Of a stretch of DNA of 64,000 nt, positions 32,683 to 42,202 are shown in pieces. The notes under the pieces were generated by a model. That model had not been told where the DNA came from. It saw nothing but the letters and a program-made list of their open reading frames with translations, and did no database searches. Position 1 is the first letter of the stretch, and each line of letters opens with the position of its first letter. Both the position numbers and the translations under genes were made by a program. This DNA is from J027 sp965215855 (GTDB lineage: Bacteria > Chloroflexota > Anaerolineae > Aggregatilineales > J027): assembly GCA_965215855.1 (NCBI GenBank), contig CBDCER010000003.1, positions 1,178,001 to 1,242,000 on the forward strand, written 5' to 3'.

Positions 32683-33798
32683 ATGTCACGATCACGCATT
32701 GGCATTGACGCTCGATTACTGGCTTATCGTAAAGGAGGGGTTGCTGAATATGCGCGGCAACTCATCACAGCGTTAGCCGAATTGGATACTACCACCGATT
32801 ATGCGATTATCCACCGTTCAGGTGACAGCGCGACTTATGGCTCTGGCGCGAATTTCCGGCGGATCAATGCACGGACGCCAGCACATCATCGCTTTGAACG
32901 CACAGCTTTATCCATAGAGCTGTGGCCGCGCCGTCTAGACTTGCTACATAGTCCCGATTTTATCCCGCCGCACCGAGGGGCACGCCGCCATGTCATCACC
33001 ATCCATGATTTGCATTTTCTCCACTATCCGCAATTTCAGACTGCCGATAGCCTGCGTTACTATCGAGATCAAATCCAATGGGCAGTGCGCCATGCTGACC
33101 ATATCTTCGCCCAGACGGAAGGCACACGGCGAGACATCATCGAGATGCTAGATGTACCAGAGGAGAAAATCACGGTGCATTTGTTGGGAGTCAACCCGAT
33201 TTTCCAGCCCATTCCGACAGAAATTGCACGGAATCAGTTGCAGCCGTATCAAGTGCCCAATGAGTATTTGTTGTTTGTGGGGACCATCGAACCGCGCAAG
33301 AATATTCCAGGGTTGTTGAAAGCCTATGCTTATCTGCGGGCACAGAATCCTGATATTCCACCGCTGGTATTGGGCGGACAACGTGGCTGGCACGCCGAGG
33401 AATCGTTCGCGGCTATTCAGGAGTTGGGCTTGCAAGACGCGGTCATCTGGTTCGAGGATGTGCCGTTCGCGGTGATGCCGGCTTTACTCAGTGGGGCACG
33501 GTTGTTGATCCTGCCATCGTTCCACGAAGGATTCGGACTGCCCGCCATAGAAGCTATGGCTTGCGGAACACCAGTGGTGGTGGCGGAGCGTGGATCATTG
33601 CCTGAAGTGGTGGGCGAACATGGCGTTTATGTTGATCCAGATGATGTAGAGAGCATCGCAGATGGGATTCGGCGGCTGTTGAATGATTCATCGTTGTATG
33701 AACGGCTGCGCGAAAGTGGCTTGGCACATGCCCGTACTTATTCATGGCGACGAACAGCAGAAATTACATTGGACGTATACCGGCGAGTGTTAAATTGA
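32683..33798 (+). CDS. Glycosyltransferase family 4
   Basis: This is a GT-B fold enzyme of 371 residues. The N-terminal domain has GIDARLLAYRKGGVAEYARQ; the C-terminal domain has YLLFVGTIEPRKNI, LLILPSFHEGFGLPAIEAMA and CGTPVVVAERGSLPEVVG, with the Glu-x7-Glu retaining GT4 motif. It should transfer a sugar from a nucleotide donor at the inner membrane face. The ATG at 32683 is favoured over an earlier in-frame codon because the protein then begins with the first beta strand. Its stop codon overlaps the ATG of the next membrane glycosyltransferase (TGATG). Confidence 0.9.
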   Translation: MSRSRIGIDARLLAYRKGGVAEYARQLITALAELDTTTDYAIIHRSGDSATYGSGANFRRINARTPAHHRFERTALSIELWPRRLDLLHSPDFIPPHRGARRHVITIHDLHFLHYPQFQTADSLRYYRDQIQWAVRHADHIFAQTEGTRRDIIEMLDVPEEKITVHLLGVNPIFQPIPTEIARNQLQPYQVPNEYLLFVGTIEPRKNIPGLLKAYAYLRAQNPDIPPLVLGGQRGWHAEESFAAIQELGLQDAVIWFEDVPFAVMPALLSGARLLILPSFHEGFGLPAIEAMACGTPVVVAERGSLPEVVGEHGVYVDPDDVESIADGIRRLLNDSSLYERLRESGLAHARTYSWRRTAEITLDVYRRVLN

Positions 33799-35735
33799 TG
33801 AAGAGAACATCATGGATTGCCATTCTCATTGCCTTTCTGGGAATGATCGGCGCGTTCTGGATTGAAGATACGATTTTCGAGCGTCTGCCCCAATTAGAAG
33901 ATGAAATTGCCTATATTTATCAGGCAAAAATATTCGCAGGCGGGCAGGCTTATATTGAAAGGCAGGAGCCGCCACATGCGTATTGGCAACCATTTATCAT
34001 TGATTGCAAAGGGAACTATTCCAAATACGAAGAGTTAGACTGCGCTGATCGTCGTTTTGGCAAATATCCGCCAGGCTGGCCGTTGTTGTTGGCCCCAGGT
34101 TATATATTTAACCTGGCTTGGGCCATCAATCCGCTGTTCTTCTTTCTGACCATTGTGCTGACATATCGCCTGGGCCGCGAGATTTATGGCGAGGCGGCGG
34201 GTGTCATTGCGGCTTTGTTGATGGCGAGTAGTCCGATTGCGTTATTGCAAAGTGGAACGTTGATGGCACATACCTCGACACTATTTTTCGTGACGCTGGC
34301 ATTGTATGGTTTGTGGCGGATAGAGAAGGGGCGGCGGGCGTTGTTCTGGGGGGCAATCGCTGGTTTGGGCTTGGGGATCACAGTTGCCATTCGTCCGTTG
34401 ACAGGCGTAACTCTGGCAATGCCATTGGTGGCGTATAGTGGTTTGCGCGTGGGTGTAGCATTGATAGGGGAGTTGCAGCTTTTCTGGAATATCAAGCGAA
34501 CTCCGCAATGGCTGCGCTTTTTGATCTTCTATATTCCATTACTGATGGCAGTCGGTGTGGCGCTATGGATTACCTGGCAAATTGACTATTGGCCGAGTTG
34601 GCCCGTACTGTTGATTGGTGGCATTTTAGCAGTGTTGATCACAATCACTGTCGCTTTTGAGGTTGGAGCTAAGAACACACCAGTTAATCCTCCCTGGCCG
34701 AAACGACTTATACCAATGCTGATTCCATTGCTGGCTGTCGCTATATTCGCTGCGGCGTTTGGGGCACTATGGCCCTGGTTCAATTATGCGACGACAGGTG
34801 ATCCCCAACAAAATCTTTATGAACTGGTCTGGGATTATGACACTCTGGGATTTGGTGAAGGGCATGGGCGCTATAAAGGTGAGGAAGCCAGCGGTTTTGA
34901 GAATGGTCTGGGATGGGGATACCATACGGAACCCGGCCATAATTGGAAACGTGCTAAAAACACGCTGCGGAAAGATTTAGCTTGCTACAGTCGGGATTTG
35001 TTCGGCTGGGTAATGCAACCCGACGACAGTCCTGAAACCCCTACCAATCGCAGTGGGTGTATGGTTCCAACTGAAAAACGAGATGGTCTGACGACGGTTA
35101 GAGGTGATACCGGATTAAGCTGGATATTATTGCCAATCGCATTGATTGTCGGCTGGCGGCGGCGCTGGACATATTTGTTGTTTATCACAACGGTAGTGAT
35201 GATCGCCGTGACGATGTGGTATTGGATTGGGGCCGCAGTTTTCAGTGCCCGTTATTACTACGAAGTTGGTTCGATGCTGGCGATTCTATCGGCGGCAGGT
35301 GTGGTGGGAATAGCCAATTGGTTGCGTCCATTGCGGTTGCACGCCGGACTTTATCTAGTGGTGGTCATATTGGTCGGCTTTTCGCTGATGAGCTATACAC
35401 CAGGTCGCATCGAAGGACTTTATCGCTACGGGCGATTAGGGCAGCAGCAAATTGATGCTGTCGATCAATGGCGCACTGATCTCGATAGACCGGTGTTGAT
35501 TATTGCTATAGGCAGCATGAGCTGGCGTGATGTCGGGGCGTTGATGGCTTTGACCAGTCCCTATTTGGATAGTGAATATGTATTGGTGCGCGACCCGAAC
35601 AATGAGAATGTTGACGTGTTATTGGCAATGTTTCCAGATCGAGAAGTCGTGTACTACATAGATGGAGAATACGTTCCGGCGTTAGTGGGTTGGCAGCCTG
35701 CACCAGATGAATCAACGGTACAGGCTACTCCGTAG
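33798..35735 (+). CDS. Polytopic membrane glycosyltransferase (GT39/GT83-like)
   Basis: This is a 645-residue membrane protein with about eleven hydrophobic segments. The first outer loop contains the acidic motif LPQLEDEIAYIYQAK, where PMT/ArnT-like enzymes bind the lipid-linked donor and metal, followed by RRFGKYPPGWPLLL. A long extracytoplasmic loop (around residues 330-430) is rich in Tyr/Trp/Asn and has two Cys. The start overlaps the preceding GT4 gene stop, giving a two-gene glycosylation operon. It likely transfers a sugar from polyprenyl phosphate to a surface acceptor. It converges on the BNR gene with five bases between. Confidence 0.8.
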   Translation: MKRTSWIAILIAFLGMIGAFWIEDTIFERLPQLEDEIAYIYQAKIFAGGQAYIERQEPPHAYWQPFIIDCKGNYSKYEELDCADRRFGKYPPGWPLLLAPGYIFNLAWAINPLFFFLTIVLTYRLGREIYGEAAGVIAALLMASSPIALLQSGTLMAHTSTLFFVTLALYGLWRIEKGRRALFWGAIAGLGLGITVAIRPLTGVTLAMPLVAYSGLRVGVALIGELQLFWNIKRTPQWLRFLIFYIPLLMAVGVALWITWQIDYWPSWPVLLIGGILAVLITITVAFEVGAKNTPVNPPWPKRLIPMLIPLLAVAIFAAAFGALWPWFNYATTGDPQQNLYELVWDYDTLGFGEGHGRYKGEEASGFENGLGWGYHTEPGHNWKRAKNTLRKDLACYSRDLFGWVMQPDDSPETPTNRSGCMVPTEKRDGLTTVRGDTGLSWILLPIALIVGWRRRWTYLLFITTVVMIAVTMWYWIGAAVFSARYYYEVGSMLAILSAAGVVGIANWLRPLRLHAGLYLVVVILVGFSLMSYTPGRIEGLYRYGRLGQQQIDAVDQWRTDLDRPVLIIAIGSMSWRDVGALMALTSPYLDSEYVLVRDPNNENVDVLLAMFPDREVVYYIDGEYVPALVGWQPAPDESTVQATP

Positions 35736-35740
35736 GGTAA

Positions 35741-36859
35741 TCAGATGTTCTTGACGAAACGCGCCGAGTAGATGGGGGGGAAATAGTTGCCCACGCACTG
35801 CCAATGATCGCCACGATCATCAGAGACAAATACGCTGCCAGTTGCTGTTCCAAACGCCAGACGATTTCCCTGAATATCAAGGGCGTGGCGCAACACAAAG
35901 TCGTAGCAGTTTTCCGGGGGCAATCCATCGCGTAGGGCTGTCCAGGTCTTGCCACCATTTTCTGTTCGACTGACACATAAGGCCCGGTCTACAGCAATGC
36001 GGTACTCGTCGCTGACAGCAGGAATGACCCAGGCTGTATTGGGGTCGTTCTCGTCGAGGGCCATCGTAAAACCGAAGTTGGCCGGGCCATCTTTTTGTGT
36101 GATGTCTTCCCAACTTTGTGCGCCATCGGTGCTGCGGAAAATCCCACAGTGGTTTTGTTGCCATAACACGTCGGGATCGGCTGGTGAGGCTAACAGCAGG
36201 TGGGGATCATGCCCGACTTCGGCATGAGGATTGGGTAAAAAGCTGGCATATAACCCTTTATTGCGAGGTTCCCAATTTGTGCCGCCATCAGTGGTCTCAA
36301 AGACGCCGCCAACGCTGATACCGACCAGGATATGCTGGCTGTCGCGGGGGTCAATGACAATCGAATGAACACCGGGATAATCGCGCCCGCCGCCGAACCA
36401 CTGACGAAACCGTGATGGGTGATTCCATAATCCTTCGACCAGTTCAAACGTTTTGCCACCATCATTGCTCTGGAATAGGCCACCGGGTTCGGTTCCCATA
36501 TAGAGGCGTTCTGGCTGATCTCTAGATCCAGGCTGCATAACCCAGATGTAACTGAGCGCGACTGGAATACCCTCGCTGGTAGCCGCCTCATCGGAAAATA
36601 TCTCTTCATATGAAAGCATACGAGCGTTTTCGGGATACTTCGGCGCCGGTATCTCTTCCCATGTTGCTCCCATATCGACTGAACGATGGATCTTTCCACC
36701 CCAATGTCCATGATCCAGGCAAGCCCAGAGTGTTCCAGTACGCGAATCGTGAGCGGTATACGAGACTGGAATACCGATGAATGCTTCCTGCTTCACGGCC
36801 CATCGCCCGTTACGTCGTTCCAGTATAATCAGTCCTTTGCGTGTGCCTAAAATTAACAT
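35741..36859 (-). CDS. BNR/sialidase-like beta-propeller protein
   Basis: The 372-residue protein consists of repeated beta blades with BNR-type Asp boxes: SVDMGATWEEI, SNDGGKTFELV, TTDGGTNWEPR, STDGAQSWEDI, TENGGKTWTAL and SDDRGDHWQCV. The number of blades agrees with a six- or seven-bladed propeller like sialidases or photosystem assembly factors. A signal peptide is missing, so it acts in the cytoplasm, and the catalytic sialidase residues cannot be recognised. It directly follows the MoaD/ThiS-like gene (three bases) and is probably cotranslated with it. A function in sulphur or cofactor chemistry, or protein binding, is possible but unproven. Confidence 0.8.
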   Translation of the reverse strand: MLILGTRKGLIILERRNGRWAVKQEAFIGIPVSYTAHDSRTGTLWACLDHGHWGGKIHRSVDMGATWEEIPAPKYPENARMLSYEEIFSDEAATSEGIPVALSYIWVMQPGSRDQPERLYMGTEPGGLFQSNDGGKTFELVEGLWNHPSRFRQWFGGGRDYPGVHSIVIDPRDSQHILVGISVGGVFETTDGGTNWEPRNKGLYASFLPNPHAEVGHDPHLLLASPADPDVLWQQNHCGIFRSTDGAQSWEDITQKDGPANFGFTMALDENDPNTAWVIPAVSDEYRIAVDRALCVSRTENGGKTWTALRDGLPPENCYDFVLRHALDIQGNRLAFGTATGSVFVSDDRGDHWQCVGNYFPPIYSARFVKNI

Positions 36860-36862
36860 GGA

Positions 36863-37135
36863 TCAACCTCCCGAAAGCGCCTGGAAAATGAAAATTTGGT
36901 CATCGTCGGTCACAACATCTTGCAAGGATTTACGGTCGAGGATCATCTCGTCGCCGATAAAAATGTTGACATGTTTGCGTAGTGCGCCGCGCTCATCAAT
37001 GATGTAGGCAGCGAGGCCAGGATATTGCTGGTCAAGTGCAGCCACGATATCGGCTATGGTGTTGCCGGAAACGGTAGTGGAATGAAGGTCAGGAAAGAAT
37101 CGCTGGAGATGGTTGGTGAATTTTACATGGGGCAT
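36863..37135 (-). CDS. MoaD/ThiS-family ubiquitin-like protein
   Basis: This 90-residue beta-grasp protein ends in the diglycine tail ALSGG needed for adenylation and thiocarboxylate formation. The fold signature is clear (VKFTNHLQRFF, VNIFIGDEMI, DDQIFIFQALSGG). Such proteins carry sulphur for molybdopterin, thiamine or amino-acid synthesis. No moa, thi or E1-like gene is in the window; instead the gene is paired with a BNR propeller protein. A GAAC-N4-GTTC palindrome lies 53 bases upstream. Confidence 0.85.
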   Translation of the reverse strand: MPHVKFTNHLQRFFPDLHSTTVSGNTIADIVAALDQQYPGLAAYIIDERGALRKHVNIFIGDEMILDRKSLQDVVTDDDQIFIFQALSGG

Positions 37136-37187
37136 AAGACAGCCTTGTAGAACTACAATGTTGAATGTCTATGTTCAGTATAGTATA

Positions 37188-37199
37188 GAACGTTAGTTC
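37188..37199. promoter_or_regulatory. GAAC-N4-GTTC palindrome (possible LexA/SOS box) upstream of the MoaD-like gene
   Basis: GAACGTTAGTTC at 37188-37199 matches the core of the LexA box of Gram-positive bacteria, extended to AGAAC...GTTCT. A TATACT-like -10 box lies beside it on the strand of the MoaD gene. No lexA gene is in the window, and a chance match is possible. Confidence 0.35.
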
Positions 37200-37214
37200 T
37201 AGTCAAGAGGTGTT

Positions 37215-38171
37215 TCAGGAATGGGTGGGAAGTTGTTTCTCGACCATGCGTCCCCTAGCAACGGTATAACGATCAAAGTCGCGGGCGACGTAGGTGTTGG
37301 GGAAGATGGCGTGGGCTTGTTCACGCACCACCCGCTCGCTATTCCGTCGTGAAATATGCGTCAAGATCAGTGTTTTGACGTTGGCTTCTTTGGCGAATTG
37401 AGCGGCCTGACCGACCGTAAGATGTCCTACCGCTTCAGCAATATCCGCCTCTTCATTCAGATATGTGGCTTCCATGACCAGACAATCCGCGCCATCCACG
37501 ATGTTGTGAAGGCCATCGGTTGTGGCAAGATCGCCAATATGGATGAGTTTTGTACCGGGCATCACCTCTCCCAATACATCGTCGGGATGAATGGTGCGTC
37601 CATCATCCACTGTAATGCTTTCGCCACGAACCAATGCAGCACGTTCCGGCCCAACTGGAACATTTAGGGCACGGGCTTTTTCTTCCAGAAAGGGACGGTG
37701 TGATTTTTGCTGGAACAGATACCCGAAATTGCCACTGCCACGGTGGACAACAGGAAAAGCGGTGACGGTCATGTATTTATCTTCGTGGATTAGGTCACCA
37801 GGTTTCAAGGTGATGAGGTTGATGGGTATTGGTGGATTGACTCCGCGAATCGCAACACCAAAAACCAGATCAGAGACTCGCCGTAAGGTGGTATAACCGC
37901 CATAGATCTCCAGGTGTTCCAGCCCCTCTTCCCAGTTGACAAATGTCGAAACCAGCCCACCCAAACCCAGAATATGGTCCAAGTGCCCATGAGTCAACAG
38001 GATGCGATTCAATCGGCGGAACCCGATGCCGCTTTTCAATATCTGGCGTTGGGTTCCTTCTCCACAATCAATCAGGAAGCGGTGTTCTCTGGCGATAACG
38101 ATTTGCGCCGGTAAGCCCCGGTGGATGCTGGGGGCAGCGGCGGATGTTCCCAAAAATATGATATTGAACAT
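37215..38171 (-). CDS. rnz: Ribonuclease Z (tRNA 3' endonuclease)
   Basis: A metallo-beta-lactamase fold enzyme of 318 residues. RNase Z signatures are present: LGTSAAAPSIHRGLPAQIV at the N-terminus, the zinc motif LLTHGHLDHILGLGG (HxHxDH), HLTVGQAA with VMEATY, and the C-terminal ILTHISRR. It cleaves pre-tRNA after the discriminator base to remove 3' trailers in the cytoplasm. Length and motifs match the short bacterial form. It follows the membrane glycosyltransferase at 38179 by seven bases. Confidence 0.92.
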   Translation of the reverse strand: MFNIIFLGTSAAAPSIHRGLPAQIVIAREHRFLIDCGEGTQRQILKSGIGFRRLNRILLTHGHLDHILGLGGLVSTFVNWEEGLEHLEIYGGYTTLRRVSDLVFGVAIRGVNPPIPINLITLKPGDLIHEDKYMTVTAFPVVHRGSGNFGYLFQQKSHRPFLEEKARALNVPVGPERAALVRGESITVDDGRTIHPDDVLGEVMPGTKLIHIGDLATTDGLHNIVDGADCLVMEATYLNEEADIAEAVGHLTVGQAAQFAKEANVKTLILTHISRRNSERVVREQAHAIFPNTYVARDFDRYTVARGRMVEKQLPTHS

Positions 38172-38178
38172 AAAATCC

Positions 38179-40293
38179 TCAAGGAGATACTACCACAAAA
38201 GGCAGTCCCAATAATAGATAGGAACCGCGTGCCACATTGGTTTTGCCATCGTACACTGGCAATTGATTGATGGGGTTGCCATCGTAGACACCAATCGTCA
38301 GACGATATTCCTGTTCGCGCAGTGTTTCAGGCAGTATTAGGAGGCTGGCCTCGATTACCACATCGCGTGGCTGTAAGCGAGTGGCTTCTACCTCGAACTG
38401 ATTGACCTCGGAATAAGGGCTGGCCTGGGGCGTATCATGCAGACGGATGAAAACACCCGTATTGGGCAATAACGACCCATCAACTCGCCAGTATGTTGTA
38501 ATGGTGATGGTATTGCCAGGCTGCAGAGTTGCCTGTCCAATATTCAATGGCTCGTGACCCAGAAAAGTCATGTTGCCACCAAAACGGGTGGGTTGGGCAG
38601 CGCGTTCAGGTTCTTGTTCCTGACCCGGTTCACGAGGATAAAATACAAGTGAGTTAACTTGTAGTTGCCCGCCTTTGTTTGCTAATGTATGTTCTGCATC
38701 AATCAGGAAACCCGTGATCTGTGGTTGTGCGAGGCGCGTTGCTAGTTCGGGTTGAAACCAAGTTTGCAAGACTGGTGGTATGGTGGAAATATCGGCTTCG
38801 TCTGTGAACAGCACGCGCATAGATTCACCACCGCTTATCAACACCATGTTTTTCCCACAGTTAGCGATTCGGAAGGGGATGGCTTCTTGGTGCAGCATCC
38901 ATTCTAGTAGTTGTTGATCGGACGGCTGGGGCGTAATGCCCTCTGTGTCACCTATTCGAGAAGAGCAAATCAGGACTGGTGGACCGTCGGTGGTGTGATC
39001 CAAATACACGGCGATATGACCGATATTGGCATGATAAGCACGTTGTGTGTCGTCCCGATCTGTCCAACCCGTCAGAAAGCTGTTATTAAATATCCAGATG
39101 TAACGAGCTGCCATGATGACAACCAACACTGCAATGACGCGCACCAACGGTTGGGGCCATTTGCCCAACCAAGTATGTTCTTTTAGACGTGTCAGACGTT
39201 CTGGGGGCTCAATATTTTCGCTGAGGATACGGAACGTCTCAATGACACCAATACCTAGCAAGATGTAAACGAGAGGATTTGCAAATGCCAATGCACCGAA
39301 ATTAGGGCCGCCTGTCATCCACATATCCGGTAAAAGACCTAAGCCGAAAAAGATAATGACCAGAGCATATCGCGGTTGTCGCCAGCGGGTAACACTGACG
39401 ACCAGGCCCACCAGCACGAAAATACCACCTTCAGGTGTTGATGTCAGTGGCAGACGTGGCAGGTTATGGGTCGGGTTGCTGTCTCCTGGATAGAAGAAAG
39501 CCTGGAATGTGTGTCCAATGGAGCGCAGTAAGTCGATAGGGTCTGTGGGACGCTCCAACCACAGGAAGTAGAGGCCGCTGTTGGAAATATTACGTAATAA
39601 CGAGATGAGATAAGGCAAGCTGAGGATGAGGGCCAGTGTCAGGGCATAGCCGCTGTTCCACCATACATCCCGTGATACTGGCTGCCGCGTATAATAGAGG
39701 TAGAGCAAGAACGCAAAAATCCCCAAACCCGCCAGAATACCAGTGTAGTGTGTATAAACAGTGATGGTGATTGCCAGCGCCACAAGCGTGTAAGGCGCAG
39801 TTTTTGGCGACCGAGGGCGAATGGTTTGAGCGAGGTAGAAGGCGCGGCTGACAATCCAGAGAGTTCCGATGACCATCATGCCAATCAAGGAAATGTGTGT
39901 GGCGGTGTGAGCGGCCAGAGTCGGCCAGATGCCAAAGATTATCGCGGTTGCAGTGATAATCGCCACTTTGCGGTCAAATAGGCGGCGTGTCACGGTGTAC
40001 AGCAGTGCCAACTCAATCAACCCTGCCCACAGCGGCAACAATCGGAAACCAAGTAAGCTCTCCCCTACCAATGTAGTGACAGCCACTTGCGCCATGTGGA
40101 ATAGACTCACAGCCCCACCCTGACCAGTGTCATAGAACACGCGAATTGTGCCGTCGCGGATTTCTTCGGTAATGCGGATAGCAGTGATCTCGTCATCGGA
40201 GAAGCCGGTGGGGACTGTTGTTATATCGTGAACACGCAGGGCGAATGCCAGCAGGAGCAGCACAATAATCAGAATGCGTTCAAACCAGTCCAC
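38179..40293 (-). CDS. Polytopic membrane glycosyltransferase (GT39/PMT-like)
   Basis: This 704-residue protein starts directly with a membrane helix (RILIIVLLLLAFALRVHDIT), then the acidic outer-loop motif TGFSDDEITAIRITEEIRDG typical of PMT-superfamily enzymes using polyprenyl-phosphate sugars. About eleven membrane segments end near residue 390; the C-terminal third is an extracytoplasmic beta domain like that in the protein at 26328. It lies between rnz and the CopD-like gene on the same strand. Donor and acceptor are unknown. Confidence 0.78.
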   Translation of the reverse strand: MDWFERILIIVLLLLAFALRVHDITTVPTGFSDDEITAIRITEEIRDGTIRVFYDTGQGGAVSLFHMAQVAVTTLVGESLLGFRLLPLWAGLIELALLYTVTRRLFDRKVAIITATAIIFGIWPTLAAHTATHISLIGMMVIGTLWIVSRAFYLAQTIRPRSPKTAPYTLVALAITITVYTHYTGILAGLGIFAFLLYLYYTRQPVSRDVWWNSGYALTLALILSLPYLISLLRNISNSGLYFLWLERPTDPIDLLRSIGHTFQAFFYPGDSNPTHNLPRLPLTSTPEGGIFVLVGLVVSVTRWRQPRYALVIIFFGLGLLPDMWMTGGPNFGALAFANPLVYILLGIGVIETFRILSENIEPPERLTRLKEHTWLGKWPQPLVRVIAVLVVIMAARYIWIFNNSFLTGWTDRDDTQRAYHANIGHIAVYLDHTTDGPPVLICSSRIGDTEGITPQPSDQQLLEWMLHQEAIPFRIANCGKNMVLISGGESMRVLFTDEADISTIPPVLQTWFQPELATRLAQPQITGFLIDAEHTLANKGGQLQVNSLVFYPREPGQEQEPERAAQPTRFGGNMTFLGHEPLNIGQATLQPGNTITITTYWRVDGSLLPNTGVFIRLHDTPQASPYSEVNQFEVEATRLQPRDVVIEASLLILPETLREQEYRLTIGVYDGNPINQLPVYDGKTNVARGSYLLLGLPFVVVSP

Positions 40294-40316
40294 GGCTTAC
40301 TCTCCAAATATCTACC

Positions 40317-40823
40317 TTATTGGGCAGTTGCAATCGCCGTACAAATCAAAACCAGGATGCCCAACCCCAACATGAGACGAGTTAGGCGCATTTCACGTTG
40401 GAGGAGTGGCTCCATCTCATCAGTTTGGCCGCGTGTTGCCAACAGTGTGGCCCGTTCAATCGCTGGGACAATGCCAAACTGGATCATACCAGCTAACACA
40501 ACCATGCTGCCAAATGCCAGATGCTTGCATAACATGGCAATGGTCCATGTATTGCTAAAGGTCAGGAAGCCATCGTAATTGGAGTCGGCGCTCATTTGCA
40601 CCATACCTGTTCCTAACAACAATACTAGACTGAAGTTGGCAACTGGCCGAAATCGCTTTTGCAGGTTTAAAATCAGCGGCGATAGTTCGGCGACAGTCGT
40701 ACTTCTCATGGTACGGCGTGTTTCCGGCCAGATGAAAAGCGTGAAAATTGCTAACCCACCTATCCAGAGGACGGTGGCGATCAGATGGATGAAGTGGCTG
40801 ATAGATAACGCGATCTCGTCCAT
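40317..40823 (-). CDS. CopD-like four-helix membrane protein
   Basis: The 168-residue protein has four membrane segments. The first carries a His within HFIHLIATVLWIGGLAIFTL, the second and third hold LVLLLGTGMVQ and CKHLAFGSMVVLAGMIQFG. This resembles the CopD/YcnJ membrane domain associated with copper uptake, or related DUF families with haem-like His pairs. A copper role is only suggested by the fold; no copper chaperone or CopC-like gene is adjacent. It begins three bases after the stop of the glycosidase-like gene upstream. Confidence 0.7.
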   Translation of the reverse strand: MDEIALSISHFIHLIATVLWIGGLAIFTLFIWPETRRTMRSTTVAELSPLILNLQKRFRPVANFSLVLLLGTGMVQMSADSNYDGFLTFSNTWTIAMLCKHLAFGSMVVLAGMIQFGIVPAIERATLLATRGQTDEMEPLLQREMRLTRLMLGLGILVLICTAIATAQ

Positions 40824-40826
40824 AAA

Positions 40827-42116
40827 TCACTCGTTGACAATTGGGTTCAGATATTCATCGCGAGCTGGATGGGCATAGTCCGGGTTGGTCGATATTTTCT
40901 CCATCTGGACTAATGCAGACCAGGCCGGGCGTCCATCCATGCCATAAGGCATTGGTGCGACGGTTCCAATGGCCCACCAATATTCTTCATCGTCTTCCGT
41001 CCAGGTCAGATTCGGATAGTAAATTGTCACCATCAACCCAACCCAGGGACGCCAGTTTTGAGCTGCATATTGATAAGCACGGGCCAAGTAGTCGGCCTGT
41101 TGTTCGGGCGTTACCGCGAACCAACTATATGGCGTGTCCGGGCGCGGGTCAATTGTCCAGCCCATTTCGGTAATAGCAATTTGTTTATGGCTGTCGCCAG
41201 TGGCTACCATAATAGCGCGAATATGCTCTACGTGTCGAAAACATTGCCAACCCAGATACCCCTCAGCGATAATGTCTTCAGGATCAACTTCCGGCTCGAA
41301 AGCATAACCAGGGGCATGAACACCCAGTATATCAAAGTATGAGCTAGCTCCAGCTTCATACATTTTCCAGAGAAATTCCTCGTCAGGCATGGCGGTCCAA
41401 TCGCGAGTTCCGGTAGGAGCCAGCCCGGCTGTCATAATCAGCGCCGTGGGGTCGGCCTCACGGATAGCTGTGGCACAAATCGCCAGCAAGGTTACATAAC
41501 CACTAGGACTAGGTGGCAGATCGGCCCATTCGCGAGTCAGATTGGGTTCGTTCCAAATTTGATAGGCGGCGATACGGCCCTGATAGCGGGCGGCGACGGC
41601 TCCACAGTAGGCCGCAAGGCGTTCTATGTTGAGGGGCGCTTCATTGTAAGATACCGAGGTCTGCAATGCCCATTCAGGTGGATTTGCTAGACGTGCGACA
41701 ACCTGAATACCTTTGCCTTCAATATCTTGCATCATCGCGTCGGCATACTCCCACCGATAGCGTGTAGGATCATTTTCTGCCAAGTGTTCCGGCTCAATAT
41801 CAATCCAGGCGAAATCCTGACGGATGTGTGTAAATTGCATGAGATTGATTTGATCCAGGCCAAATTTGCGATAGGTTTCGTGCCACCAGAAAAATGTCTG
41901 GATACCATATGTTAATGATGGAAATGGCATATGATCGCCGATGACGTCATCTGGAGCTAAATCTGTGACAGCGGGATAGTTCGGTGGCCGTCCATGAAGT
42001 AATTCGTTGTTAGTTGGCTGATCTTCAGGTGACTCATCCGGCCAGAGAATTATAGCTCCTCCAGCCACTAACACTAGGAGAATTGACAGGGCGAGCAGCC
42101 ATTTTTTCGGCAGCAT
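40827..42116 (-). CDS. Membrane-anchored glycosidase-like protein (GH39/GH5-type barrel), paralogue 1
   Basis: An N-terminal membrane anchor (WLLALSILLVLVAGGAIILW) is followed directly by a TIM-barrel domain. The acid/base Glu is in QIWNEPNLTREW and the likely nucleophile Glu in AITEMGW, both in the expected strands 4 and 7 of clan GH-A. The fold and the spacing match the PslG/GH39-like group that cleaves exopolysaccharides. The 429-residue product is the shortest of three tandem paralogues and has no linker. Its ribosome site (GAGGAG) is just after a terminator hairpin, so it has its own promoter or depends on read-through. The polymer substrate is unknown. Confidence 0.82.
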   Translation of the reverse strand: MLPKKWLLALSILLVLVAGGAIILWPDESPEDQPTNNELLHGRPPNYPAVTDLAPDDVIGDHMPFPSLTYGIQTFFWWHETYRKFGLDQINLMQFTHIRQDFAWIDIEPEHLAENDPTRYRWEYADAMMQDIEGKGIQVVARLANPPEWALQTSVSYNEAPLNIERLAAYCGAVAARYQGRIAAYQIWNEPNLTREWADLPPSPSGYVTLLAICATAIREADPTALIMTAGLAPTGTRDWTAMPDEEFLWKMYEAGASSYFDILGVHAPGYAFEPEVDPEDIIAEGYLGWQCFRHVEHIRAIMVATGDSHKQIAITEMGWTIDPRPDTPYSWFAVTPEQQADYLARAYQYAAQNWRPWVGLMVTIYYPNLTWTEDDEEYWWAIGTVAPMPYGMDGRPAWSALVQMEKISTNPDYAHPARDEYLNPIVNE

Positions 42117-42136
42117 GAAGTCTCCTCGACAACAAA

Positions 42137-42171
42137 ACGGGGAGCATCAGTTTTGCAATGCCCCCGCTTTT
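42137..42171 (-). terminator. Terminator between paralogues 2 and 1
   Basis: On the minus strand the arms CGGGGGCAT and ATGCTCCCCG (one bulge) are followed by TTTTGTTG. It lies 32 bases after the stop of the gene at 42203-43711. Confidence 0.6.
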
Positions 42172-42202
42172 CAGTTTGCAGGATAATGAAGAATGGTGTC
42201 CG

